A DNA stretch of 12,231 nucleotides from an uncultured Methylophaga sp. Lineage in GTDB: Bacteria; Pseudomonadota; Gammaproteobacteria; Nitrosococcales; Methylophagaceae. The DNA lies in NCBI GenBank assembly GCA_947631375.1, contig CANRLD010000041.1:1-12231 (forward strand), in the 5' to 3' direction. The notes under the pieces were generated by a model. The model made no database searches. It worked only from the letters and a program-made list of their open reading frames with translations, and had not been told where the DNA came from. A program made the translations under genes and the position numbers. This document shows, piece by piece, positions 1-6,687 of this stretch (its first letter is position 1; every line of letters begins with the position of its first letter).

Positions 1-791
1 AAAACCCCGGTAAAAATCATCAGCAAATTGATCAAAAAGTAGGAAAATCTGGAAAATTCGCCACCAGGCTCCAGCAATGTCAAACCACACCAGAATGTTA
101 TCGCACCAAACAAATATAACCAGAAGGCATAATCCACCGTATAACGGCTACGGATATCCACCCAGAATGCCAGCAGTATCATTAACAAACCAAAATATAA
201 CGAGACAAATGCCCTGAACTCAAAATCAGGAAACTCCACCAGTATTGAGGCCAGATCAATCGCCAAGAACCACAAGGTCACGGCGATGGGCATCATCAAA
301 AATGGATAACGATAACGCCAGATCATGATTGCGCCAACCAACAAGGTGGTTAACTCCAGATAAAACCAATGCCAGCGTATTAAGCGAAAATAACCTCGAT
401 ACTCCACTGTTTCGGGCCATATCTCCAGTGCTTGCTGCAATCCGTAAACTGCCAAAGGCGTTACCGCCACGACAAAAACCGCCATAATGCTAGCGGGTAT
501 GGCTAGACCCCGTTTTTCGAGAGGCCTTATCAACCCTATCCCGACAGCGGCATAGAACAGTGCTATAAAAAAGATCCCCCAGCCGCCAAAACGCTCCCAG
601 CCAAGGTTCATAAACAGGCTCATAGCAGCAATCGCTACCAGCCCTCCCAAGTAATACAACACCTGCGTGGCATTAAACCGAGGATGGTTGTCTGCCTGGT
701 TTTGCAAAAACTGATATAGCTGCTCCACCTGTCCAGTGCTGATGATACTTTTCTCAGCCGCCTCACGTAGCTGCTGCCGGGTTATTTTCAT
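1..791 (-). CDS. DUF2157-like multi-pass membrane protein (3' end off window)
   Basis: The frame opens with ATG at 791-789 and stays open for 263 codons to the left edge, so the C-terminus is missing. The first 40 or so residues are polar and probably cytosolic (start MKITRQQLREAAEKS). At least seven hydrophobic segments follow, near residues 44-62, 64-84, 92-110, 133-150, 153-171, 181-199 and 209-227, with an eighth starting near 239. A soluble N-terminal helix followed by many membrane helices resembles the DUF2157 family of predicted inner-membrane proteins, whose function is unknown. Only 6 bases separate it from the stop of the MAPEG gene upstream, so the two are probably cotranscribed. 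I see no strong Shine-Dalgarno, which fits translation coupled to the upstream gene. The reading frame is certain. The family name is a resemblance judged by eye. Confidence 0.7.
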   Translation of the reverse strand, partial: MKITRQQLREAAEKSIISTGQVEQLYQFLQNQADNHPRFNATQVLYYLGGLVAIAAMSLFMNLGWERFGGWGIFFIALFYAAVGIGLIRPLEKRGLAIPASIMAVFVVAVTPLAVYGLQQALEIWPETVEYRGYFRLIRWHWFYLELTTLLVGAIMIWRYRYPFLMMPIAVTLWFLAIDLASILVEFPDFEFRAFVSLYFGLLMILLAFWVDIRSRYTVDYAFWLYLFGAITFWCGLTLLEPGGEFSRFSYFLINLLMIFTGV

Positions 792-797
792 TGCTAT

Positions 798-1193
798 CTA
801 CAGTACAAAAAAGGCTTTCACAGCGATGTAAACACAGCTTAGCCAACCGACTGTAAAAATCAGGGTGCGAAACAGCGCCAAATCCAATGCATAGAAAATC
901 GGATGCAGCACACGGCAGGCTAAAAATAATATCGCCGCACCGCTCAACTCACGTAAATTGACACTGGAGTAAAAGGCCAGCAAGGTGACCGCCGAATAAA
1001 ACACCAGCGCTTCCCAGGCATTCTTCTGTGCAGCTAGGACCCGGGAAGCGACACCGGTTAATTCACTTTGCTGATCTCGGGGATGTCGATTATCAAAAAC
1101 ATCAACATGCCTATAACGTAAATACCCGCCAATTGCTGCGAGGATCATCGGGAAAAAAGTGACGATAAACAACACGGTAAACAGAGCGGGCAT
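798..1193 (-). CDS. MAPEG family membrane protein
   Basis: This 131-residue protein has about four membrane helices (near residues 3-24, 58-76, 84-103 and 108-130). That is the size and topology of the MAPEG family (membrane-associated proteins in eicosanoid and glutathione metabolism). The cytosolic loop after helix 1 carries RYRHVDVFDNRHPR. The start of helix 2 carries an R-x6-N-x2-E pattern (ASRVLAAQKNAWEALVF), which matches the family's conserved Arg, Asn and Glu. Some eukaryotic and a few bacterial members bind glutathione, but for most bacterial members the substrate is unknown and I infer none here. ATG at 1193 is preceded by a good GGGAG Shine-Dalgarno 7 bases upstream. The gene starts 35 bases after the HD-GYP stop and ends 6 bases before the DUF2157-like gene, so it may share a transcript with both. 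Confidence 0.85.
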   Translation of the reverse strand: MPALFTVLFIVTFFPMILAAIGGYLRYRHVDVFDNRHPRDQQSELTGVASRVLAAQKNAWEALVFYSAVTLLAFYSSVNLRELSGAAILFLACRVLHPIFYALDLALFRTLIFTVGWLSCVYIAVKAFFVL

Positions 1194-1228
1194 GATTGTC
1201 TCCCAAACAGAAAAAAGTGAATCTCAAA

Positions 1229-1864
1229 TCAACTGATATCGGCTGCTATTTTCAGTTGTGCATAGTTTTTTATAAATAACGCACAGATTTCCGGATCAAA
1301 GGCTTTACCTGATTGCTCGGACAAATACTTCAATACTTCTTTTTCAGGCCAGGCCTCTTTATAGGTTCGGCGATGATAAATCGCATCCCAGACATCTACA
1401 ATGGAAAACAATCGCGCATCCAGACTGATTTCTGTACCTTTCAAGCCCTGTGGATAACCCAAACCATCCCAGCGTTCATGGTGTTGATATGGAATTGCCA
1501 TATATTGACGTAAAAAATCGTTCTGTGACAGTACGTCATAAGCGATTTGTGGATGCTGTTTCATCAGCTGCATTTCTTCTTCAGTTAATGCGGCTGGCTT
1601 GGTCAGAATAGCATCGGGGATGCCTATTTTACCGATATCATGCAGTAAAGCTCCGTAGCGTATTGATTGCAGATGTTTTTCATCCGTTATACCCCGCAAC
1701 TTAGCCAGAGCAACTGTCATCAGAGCAACACGCTCCGAGTGCTCGCCGGTTTCTTTATGACGAACATCCATGACCTGAATCCAACCAACCACAGCCTGTT
1801 CAATACTTTTTAAGACCTGGGCGTTAGCCTGTTGCAGTTTGTTAACATCCTGCCGAATCAACAC
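1229..1864 (-). CDS. HD-GYP domain protein, part downstream of an in-frame TGA
   Basis: HD-GYP proteins are usually cyclic di-GMP phosphodiesterases. The open frame after the TGA begins at a GTG (1864) and gives 211 residues. The signature is complete: GEHSERV (His42), HD (His75-Asp76) followed by GK and GIPD, LTKP, MKQHP (His104), HHERWDGLGYP (His128-His129 and the GYP at 136-138), and VDVWDA (Asp157). A C-terminal FDP follows near 189-191. No degradation of the catalytic core is visible. The GTG has no recognisable Shine-Dalgarno and lies inside what would be the second membrane helix of the longer gene. It may therefore not be a real start. In the same frame, coding sequence continues upstream to ATG 2038, interrupted only by TGA 1885-1883. 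If read through, the protein would be 269 residues and anchored in the inner membrane. Domain identity is very sure. Whether this piece is expressed as a soluble enzyme is unknown. Confidence 0.75.
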   Translation of the reverse strand: MLIRQDVNKLQQANAQVLKSIEQAVVGWIQVMDVRHKETGEHSERVALMTVALAKLRGITDEKHLQSIRYGALLHDIGKIGIPDAILTKPAALTEEEMQLMKQHPQIAYDVLSQNDFLRQYMAIPYQHHERWDGLGYPQGLKGTEISLDARLFSIVDVWDAIYHRRTYKEAWPEKEVLKYLSEQSGKAFDPEICALFIKNYAQLKIAADIS

Positions 1865-1882
1865 AAATAACAGTGCTGCGGT

Positions 1883-2038
1883 TCACAATACAAATAGCAA
1901 ACCTTTGAAATGTTGAATAATGGTGATGTTTTCTTCCCCGGAGAACAGCGTTATTACGCCGATATCCGAAACAAAAACCCAGGCAATGCCAAATAAGAGG
2001 TACAGCAGAACAATCCGGTAGTGTGGTAACAACGTCAT
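1883..2038 (-). pseudogene. Severed N-terminal membrane anchor of the HD-GYP gene
   Basis: ATG at 2038-2036 opens a 51-codon frame that ends at TGA 1885-1883. Its continuation in the same frame is the HD-GYP domain. The peptide has a membrane helix near residues 8-25 (IVLLYLLFGIAWVFVSD), a short polar, probably periplasmic stretch, then KGLLFVL immediately before the stop. After the stop the hydrophobic run resumes as TAALLFVLIRQDV. This matches the two-helix sensor anchor seen in many GGDEF, kinase and HD-GYP proteins, which pairs a WxxxSD end to helix 1 with a KGxLFVLxTAxLL start to helix 2. The TGA therefore falls in the middle of helix 2, and one base change (for example from TGG) would explain it. 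A nonsense mutation or a sequencing error are the simplest readings. There is no frame change. Together 2038-1229 looks like one gene of 270 codons. Confidence 0.75.
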
Positions 2039-2057
2039 TTACTCATCTACTTAATCT

Positions 2058-2081
2058 TGAAAGTACCGACTACGGCTTTCA
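2058..2081. repeat. Imperfect inverted repeat between fbp and the HD-GYP gene
   Basis: On the plus strand TGAAAG (2058-2063) pairs with CTTTCA (2076-2081). Inside it CCG (2066-2068) pairs with CGG (2073-2075) around the loop ACTA, with TA (2064-2065) as a bulge. It sits between the fbp stop (2131) and the ATG at 2038. There is no T-tract after it in the transcribed direction, so it is not a textbook intrinsic terminator. It could be an RNA stem or a chance dyad. Confidence 0.3.
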
Positions 2082-2130
2082 CAGATAATTTGTCGAGGCA
2101 AATCAACATCCCTGAACTGCCGCAGATAAC

Positions 2131-3141
2131 CTAAGTTTGCTGATGGTAACGTACTACCCTGTCAACTTCATTTTTAGAGCCCATAATCACTGGAACCCGT
2201 TGATGAATACTTTCCGGCTGAATCGTCATAATGCGTTCTCTGCCTGTTGAACTGACACCACCGGCCTGCTCAACAATAAAACTCATCGGATTGGCTTCAT
2301 ACATCAAGCGTAGCTTGCCGCCCTGGCTGGCAATTTTTGAATCTATCGGATACATAAAAATGCCACCGCGGGTCAACACGCGATACACTTCGGCGACCAT
2401 TGAAGCCACCCAGCGCATATTGAAATTTTTCTCGCGCCCACCTTCCATGCCTTGCATACATTCCTCAATATAACGCTGTACCGGCGGTTCCCAGTAACGA
2501 TGATTGGACATATTAATGGAAAACTCAGCAGTATCTTTTGGAATACGCATATTAGGATGAGTAAGAATAAATTCGCCCACATCCCTGTCCAGCGTGAAGC
2601 CATTTACTCCATTACCGGTGGTCAGTATCAGCATGGTTGCAGGACCATACACGGTAAATCCGGCACAAACCTGTTCAGTACCTTTTTGCATAAAATCTTT
2701 CAGAGCCGGATTTTTACACTCATTCGGGCAGCGTAAAATCGAAAAAATCGTGCCCACTGACATATTGATATCAATATTTGATGATCCATCCAGCGGATCA
2801 AAGCAAATCAGGTATTTACCTTGAGGAAAACGAGTTGGGATCGGAATGATGTCTTCAATTTCTTCCGAGGCCATTGCTGCCAGATGGCCCGTCCATTTCA
2901 AGTGGTCGACCATCACATCATTGGTAATAATATCGAGCTTTTTCTGCGTTTCGCCCTGTACGTTTTCACTGTCAGCATAACCACCAAGCCCAATGATATT
3001 GCTGCGACTGACCAGATGAGATATTTTTTTGCAGGCGCTTACAATATCACTTAGCAGCCCGGTCAGATCACCAGTTGATTCTGGATGAGCGCGTTGCTCT
3101 TCAACAATAAACTGGTTCACCGACTTGCCGACATCAGACAT
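2131..3141 (-). CDS. fbp: Fructose-1,6-bisphosphatase class I
   Basis: This enzyme hydrolyses fructose 1,6-bisphosphate to fructose 6-phosphate plus phosphate in the cytosol. It serves gluconeogenesis and, in C1-assimilating bacteria, sugar-phosphate recycling. The 336-residue length is normal for class I. Diagnostic segments are NDVMV near 74-78, the metal site SEEIEDI near 92-98, the signature CFDPLDGSSNIDIN near 113-126 followed by VGTIFSI, and near the C-terminus GGIFMYP, GGKLRLMYEANPMSFIVEQAGG and SSTGRERI. I chose ATG 3141 (MSDVGKSVNQ). The frame runs on to ATG 3246, but the extra 35 residues have no family counterpart, and 3141 has AGTGAG about 7 bases upstream. It lies 155 bases after fhcC on the same strand, behind two inverted repeats, so it may be partly uncoupled from the fhc operon. 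Identity is very sure. Confidence 0.96.
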   Translation of the reverse strand: MSDVGKSVNQFIVEEQRAHPESTGDLTGLLSDIVSACKKISHLVSRSNIIGLGGYADSENVQGETQKKLDIITNDVMVDHLKWTGHLAAMASEEIEDIIPIPTRFPQGKYLICFDPLDGSSNIDINMSVGTIFSILRCPNECKNPALKDFMQKGTEQVCAGFTVYGPATMLILTTGNGVNGFTLDRDVGEFILTHPNMRIPKDTAEFSINMSNHRYWEPPVQRYIEECMQGMEGGREKNFNMRWVASMVAEVYRVLTRGGIFMYPIDSKIASQGGKLRLMYEANPMSFIVEQAGGVSSTGRERIMTIQPESIHQRVPVIMGSKNEVDRVVRYHQQT

Positions 3142-3171
3142 ATTTTTCTCACTTTTCAGATTTTTCAGGAC

Positions 3172-3192
3172 TTGTGCGAAGCTGACGCACAA
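3172..3192. promoter_or_regulatory. Perfect 7-bp inverted repeat in the fbp leader
   Basis: TTGTGCG (3172-3178) and CGCACAA (3186-3192) are perfect reverse complements separated by 7 bases. The near edge is about 30 bases upstream of the fbp ATG at 3141. It could be an operator dyad or a hairpin in the 5' leader. No U-tract follows it on the transcribed strand, so a terminator is unlikely. The structure is seen directly. The role is inference. Confidence 0.35.
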
Positions 3193-3259
3193 CAAATAAT
3201 CAAAGCGTAAACCAGAGCGCTGGAAAATGCCAAATAACCAGGGCATTCAAACAACATGA

Positions 3260-3288
3260 GCAGCAGAACGACTACAACGTCCTACTGC
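3260..3288 (-). terminator. Stem-loop just after fhcC
   Basis: Read on the minus strand, GCAGTAGGACG (3288-3278) pairs with CGTTCTGCTGC (3270-3260) over 11 positions, nine Watson-Crick and two G-U, with a 7-base loop TTGTAGT. It starts 8 bases after the fhcC stop codon. The sequence after it (TCATGTTGTTTG) is only partly U-rich. This could be a weak intrinsic terminator or a 3'-end stabilising hairpin that lowers fbp expression relative to fhc. Confidence 0.45.
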
Positions 3289-3296
3289 CGAAAATA

Positions 3297-4112
3297 TCAA
3301 ATCTTGACGAGAATTTCCCCCATACCGATGCCACCAATATCACCCGCATAACGTTGTACTCTTGAAAAGCTGTCGATGTGGGCAAACTGGCTATCAAGCT
3401 TTTTAAACGAAGCGAACATAAGCGGTAAGAATGCCAAAGTATGTGAGCCACAATCATTGAAATTGGCGCTGATGCCATATTTGGGCATTTTCGTCAGCAA
3501 TAACGTGCCCCGTTTCATTGCATATCCCAAATGTTTACCGACATCGCCCAGCACGGCAATCGTGCCGGAAACCATTCGCGATCCACAGTAATCACCGGCA
3601 TTACCTTCAATTAAAATCATGCCGCGACGCATATGATCGCCAGTGCGCTGACCGGTATTACCGCTGACAATAATGGTGCCGCCAGTCATGCCATTTTTGT
3701 AGCCACTGCGTGCCGCACCGACAAAGTCGCCAGCATTACCGTTGATTTTTATCTGGCCACCCTTCATTTCACAACCGGTGTAAATAAACGTATTTCCGGT
3801 TATTTCTATCTGCCCGCCGCTCATAAACTGCCCGAGATAAGCACCGGCATCACCATTAATGGTAATGCGACCGTGACTCATTGCATGACCAATATGATCC
3901 AGTTTGGCTGAGCTGTTTTCAAAACGAATATCAGTAATATCCTCACCACTAATCTCAAACAGCTCAGCGACTGGAATCGATAAGCGGCCACTCACCAGTT
4001 CTATTGCCGCAATATCAGCAGGACTTTTACCAGCCAATTTGTCAGCTGTCAGCGGCGAGCAATCCAGCCGTTGTTGCAACTCGACTTTCAGTTTCAGCGT
4101 CAGCGCACTCAT
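3297..4112 (-). CDS. fhcC: Formyltransferase/hydrolase complex subunit C
   Basis: FhcC is the structural subunit of the bacterial Fhc complex and is homologous to subunit C of archaeal formylmethanofuran dehydrogenase. It has 271 residues. The first 60 form a small N-terminal region. Residues about 64-206 show the repetitive right-handed beta-helix pattern of this family: regular turns of the type G-x-I-x-I-x-G-N-x-G (for example GRITINGDAG, GQIEITGNT, GQIKINGNAG, GTIIVSGNTG, GMILIEGNAG, GTIAVLGDVG). This scaffold holds the other subunits together. The ATG at 4112 overlaps the fhcD stop as ATGA. A GGAG inside the end of fhcD lies 8 bases upstream, so the two are translationally coupled. It is the last gene of the operon and is followed by a stem-loop. 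The name fmdC/fwdC is used for archaeal homologues. The bacterial name fits here. Confidence 0.95.
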   Translation of the reverse strand: MSALTLKLKVELQQRLDCSPLTADKLAGKSPADIAAIELVSGRLSIPVAELFEISGEDITDIRFENSSAKLDHIGHAMSHGRITINGDAGAYLGQFMSGGQIEITGNTFIYTGCEMKGGQIKINGNAGDFVGAARSGYKNGMTGGTIIVSGNTGQRTGDHMRRGMILIEGNAGDYCGSRMVSGTIAVLGDVGKHLGYAMKRGTLLLTKMPKYGISANFNDCGSHTLAFLPLMFASFKKLDSQFAHIDSFSRVQRYAGDIGGIGMGEILVKI

Positions 4113-5011
4113 GCCATGATCTCCTGCAAATGAAAGTGGAACGGACCCAGTTTTCCACCATAATTACCAGCACTGATACGGCGAATGCCGTTTTCAGCGC
4201 CTAGCGAACAAGCGGCCTGAATACCCGCTCGCATCGCCTTGTCAATGTCTTCCTTGCTTAACCCGTCAATAACGATTTCCATCACCGATTCAACTTCAGG
4301 TGATAACTCTGACCGGGTCTGTCCTTTCAGTGTTGGGCAAAAGGCATCATTGGTAGAAGCATTTAGTGCTTTATATTTAGAGCCCACCTTGGAGCCGCTG
4401 CGAACCACACCACCAGGGAATGGCATGATCACATTGGGGATTTGTTTCATCGCTTTGATCGCGGCTTCACAGGCAGCCAGTGCTTGTGGTTGTGATTCAG
4501 CCAGAATCAGGAAGTTACCTCCACCGACCGCAGAAACAACACCGGTATTTTCCTGCGTCAAAAACTCGCCATCCATCACCGGAATACGCCAGTAACGTTT
4601 ACCGTCAATCATTTTTGAAATCTGGTAGCCATCACCAAAGAAACGCAGGTTTTTACCCAGTGCAATTTCTTTTCCCTCTTCACCCTCAATCCCTGAAAAC
4701 AACGCAGATGTCGGCGAGGTAAGCACACACTGACCAGCACGCGTTTCAACCTGTTTGGCAAGCCCTTTACCACCCATGGCAAAAATCAGACAGGCTACGC
4801 CAGGGCGACCATCCGGTGTTTCCGAAGGTTCTAAAACCCGTTCAATAGATGCTTCACAACCACAGGCGATAACCGATGTGGCAAAACCGGTAAAAGCAGT
4901 AGCAGAATGCATTGCCCATTCAATATTTTGCGCGGTAATAATGATCCGCGTGCCTTTCATCGGGAACGCTTCGGCAAACGTTTTATCAATACTGACCCCA
5001 TTGATAATCAT
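4109..5011 (-). CDS. fhcD: Formylmethanofuran:tetrahydromethanopterin N-formyltransferase
   Basis: FhcD (homologous to archaeal Ftr) transfers the formyl group between N5-formyl-tetrahydromethanopterin and methanofuran or the bacterial methanofuran-like cofactor. In methylotrophs it acts in the oxidative direction. The 300-residue length is typical of the family. Recognisable blocks are IITAQNIEWAMHSATAFTGFA near 25-45, ACGCEA near 49-54, the Asp-Gly-Arg-Pro-Gly run with IFAMGGKGLAKQVETR near 67-91, RYWRIPVMDGEF and GGGNFLI in the middle, and a C-terminal half with MPFPGGVVRSGSKVGSKYKAL. ATG 5011 overlaps the fhcA stop as ATGA and has a strong AGGGAGG 6 bases upstream. It in turn overlaps fhcC by 4 bases. 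This compact packing suggests a 1:1 subunit ratio. I see nothing odd in the sequence. Confidence 0.96.
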   Translation of the reverse strand: MIINGVSIDKTFAEAFPMKGTRIIITAQNIEWAMHSATAFTGFATSVIACGCEASIERVLEPSETPDGRPGVACLIFAMGGKGLAKQVETRAGQCVLTSPTSALFSGIEGEEGKEIALGKNLRFFGDGYQISKMIDGKRYWRIPVMDGEFLTQENTGVVSAVGGGNFLILAESQPQALAACEAAIKAMKQIPNVIMPFPGGVVRSGSKVGSKYKALNASTNDAFCPTLKGQTRSELSPEVESVMEIVIDGLSKEDIDKAMRAGIQAACSLGAENGIRRISAGNYGGKLGPFHFHLQEIMA

Positions 5012-6675
5012 AATTTGCCTCCCTTATGCAGCGGCTGAATCGTTAAGCTGCCACGACCATCATCAACAATTTCATCATTATGGATTTTGAAATTTGCCAT
5101 TTTCTGCGTATGGAATTTATCAAAATATTCCTGCAAGGATTTTTCAATACTGACGTCATATTCCGGCTTCACCACATGGGTGGTTCCCCAGGTAACTTTA
5201 ACCACCTGGCCGTGACGCACTACCAGCTGCCCATCCTTAAAGACATAATCGGGTTTTTCAAACATTTTTTCACGATCACTATTGTCGGTATAAATCGTAA
5301 TATCTGCCGCCGCACCGACGCCCAAATGTCCGCGATCCGCCAAGCCAACCAGTTTGGCAGCACCGGCTCTGGTCATAATAGCAATTTCATATAGCGAATA
5401 TTCCCGATCCAGTGACGCCAGATGTGTTGCTTTCTGTGCTTCCGGATGCAAGGTCGACAGCATGTCATTACGGAATGATTTATCCATCAATAATTTAATC
5501 AAATGTGGATAACTGGTGAATGGCGCTCCGTTGGGGTGATCGGTAGTCAAGAAAATCCGCCACGGATCATCAACCATCAAGAAAGTTTCCAGACCAATCA
5601 TCCATTGCAGCGCATTGACATAACTTTGATCTTTGTAACGAAACGGCACTACCCCACAGCCGGCATCGCATTCAATATCCATGCACACCCATTTATTTGG
5701 ATGCGAATGTGGTGCGCCGGCAAACTGGCGCATGTTATCGCCCGATGCTGTCACCGTTTGACCAAACAAAATCTGCCCGACATCAACAGTAATATTTTTG
5801 TGTTTGTTGATGGCTTCAGCAATTTGTGCGGCGCCTGAGGAAAACTTGAAATCGCCTTCCGTGCCATAGCTGTGAAACTGGATATGCGTCAGATGCATTG
5901 GAATACCTTCTGCGCTCTGAATGGTATCCAGCGTGGTTTGCATATTCCCTGGCACACCGAGGTTACAGCCATGCACGTGCAAGGGATGCGGCACACCAAT
6001 TTCTTTTACGGCACGGGAAAGCCGATGCAGAATATCGCGTGGCGTGACCCCATAAAATTCATTTTTTTCATCCAGATCCAGCTTGCGCTGATTGAATTTA
6101 AAGGCATTGATTCCGCCGGGATTAACCACTTTCAAACCAACTGCCTGAGCGTGATTTATCGTCCAGGCAACATAGTTGTTAATTGCTTCCTGATCAGCAT
6201 TTGCTGCCATCATGCGCAGCAGAAAGTCATCACTGCCAAGCATTACATAACCGCCTTTATCAATAATTGGCGTGTCATGCATTTCCATATGAGCCTGCCG
6301 GGCATTTACCGGTAAAACAGCAGGCTCGAAACCAGCGGTATACCCCATTTCGGCATAACGATAGCCGGTGGTCAAGGTGCTTGGCGCCGCATGGCCACAG
6401 CCACTGCGCATTAACTCAGTACGTTCAACAATGGCTTCGGCATGATCTTCCGGCAACATGGTGCGAGCAATATTGACCTTACCGCCGCCAATATGGGTGT
6501 GCATATCGATTGCACCAGCCATAATAACCTTGCCGCGAACATCAATTTCTTCATCGACTCGGCCATCAATCGGTTTTTCTACAATTCGGCCATCGCGTAT
6601 GTAAATATCCCGAACCACATCATTCTGGTTGTGCGCCGGATCAAAAATACGTCCGCCTGTTAGTTTTAAAAGCAT
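5008..6675 (-). CDS. fhcA: Formyltransferase/hydrolase complex subunit A (hydrolase)
   Basis: FhcA is an amidohydrolase-superfamily protein that hydrolyses the formylated cofactor to formate within the cytosolic Fhc complex. It is homologous to archaeal FwdA/FmdA. It has 555 residues. Candidate metal and catalytic residues are visible: DMHTH (His59, His61), GLKVVNPGG (Lys182, a candidate carboxylated lysine), HVHG (His233, His235), HLTHIQFHSYG (His261, His264, His268) and TTDHPNG (Asp379). Near the C-terminus ADITIYTDN and GQLVVRHG belong to the composite beta domain of amidohydrolases. The active site therefore looks complete, which fits a functional formyl hydrolase. ATG 6675 lies 12 bases after fhcB with GGAG 7 bases upstream. 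The gene overlaps fhcD by 4 bases. Assigning individual residues to metal ligands is inference from the superfamily. Confidence 0.96.
   Translation of the reverse strand: MLLKLTGGRIFDPAHNQNDVVRDIYIRDGRIVEKPIDGRVDEEIDVRGKVIMAGAIDMHTHIGGGKVNIARTMLPEDHAEAIVERTELMRSGCGHAAPSTLTTGYRYAEMGYTAGFEPAVLPVNARQAHMEMHDTPIIDKGGYVMLGSDDFLLRMMAANADQEAINNYVAWTINHAQAVGLKVVNPGGINAFKFNQRKLDLDEKNEFYGVTPRDILHRLSRAVKEIGVPHPLHVHGCNLGVPGNMQTTLDTIQSAEGIPMHLTHIQFHSYGTEGDFKFSSGAAQIAEAINKHKNITVDVGQILFGQTVTASGDNMRQFAGAPHSHPNKWVCMDIECDAGCGVVPFRYKDQSYVNALQWMIGLETFLMVDDPWRIFLTTDHPNGAPFTSYPHLIKLLMDKSFRNDMLSTLHPEAQKATHLASLDREYSLYEIAIMTRAGAAKLVGLADRGHLGVGAAADITIYTDNSDREKMFEKPDYVFKDGQLVVRHGQVVKVTWGTTHVVKPEYDVSIEKSLQEYFDKFHTQKMANFKIHNDEIVDDGRGSLTIQPLHKGGKL
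5018..5024 (-). promoter_or_regulatory. Strong ribosome binding site of fhcD within fhcA
   Basis: AGGGAGG on the minus strand lies inside the last codons of fhcA, 6 bases ahead of the overlapping fhcD ATG. It is the best Shine-Dalgarno match noticed in the window. It supports both the chosen fhcD start and efficient re-initiation at the ATGA junction. Confidence 0.75.
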
Positions 6676-6687
6676 AATTTTCTCCGT

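Noticed and set aside
1883..1885. TGA as a selenocysteine codon in the HD-GYP gene
   Set aside because: It lies in a hydrophobic membrane helix with no redox role. No selenocysteine insertion hairpin was recognised just after it, and this family is not known to use selenocysteine.
2093..2108. ATTTG/CAAAT repeat downstream of fbp as a terminator
   Set aside because: Five AT-rich base pairs with no U-tract are too weak to call.
3204..3233. Possible sigma70 promoter for fbp (TTGGCA, 18-base spacer, TACGCT)
   Set aside because: The -35 is good but the -10 matches only three of six positions. Such pairs are expected by chance, so it is not annotated.
3142..3246. N-terminal extension of fbp from an upstream ATG at 3246
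   Set aside because: The 35 extra residues have no counterpart in class I FBPases, and the internal ATG at 3141 has a Shine-Dalgarno and gives the usual 336-residue length.
5872..6315. Long plus-strand open frame of about 147 codons opposite fhcA
   Set aside because: It lies wholly inside a certain gene on the other strand, has no recognisable domain, and is rich in His, Asn and Cys as antisense frames often are. The other plus-strand frames were rejected for the same reasons.
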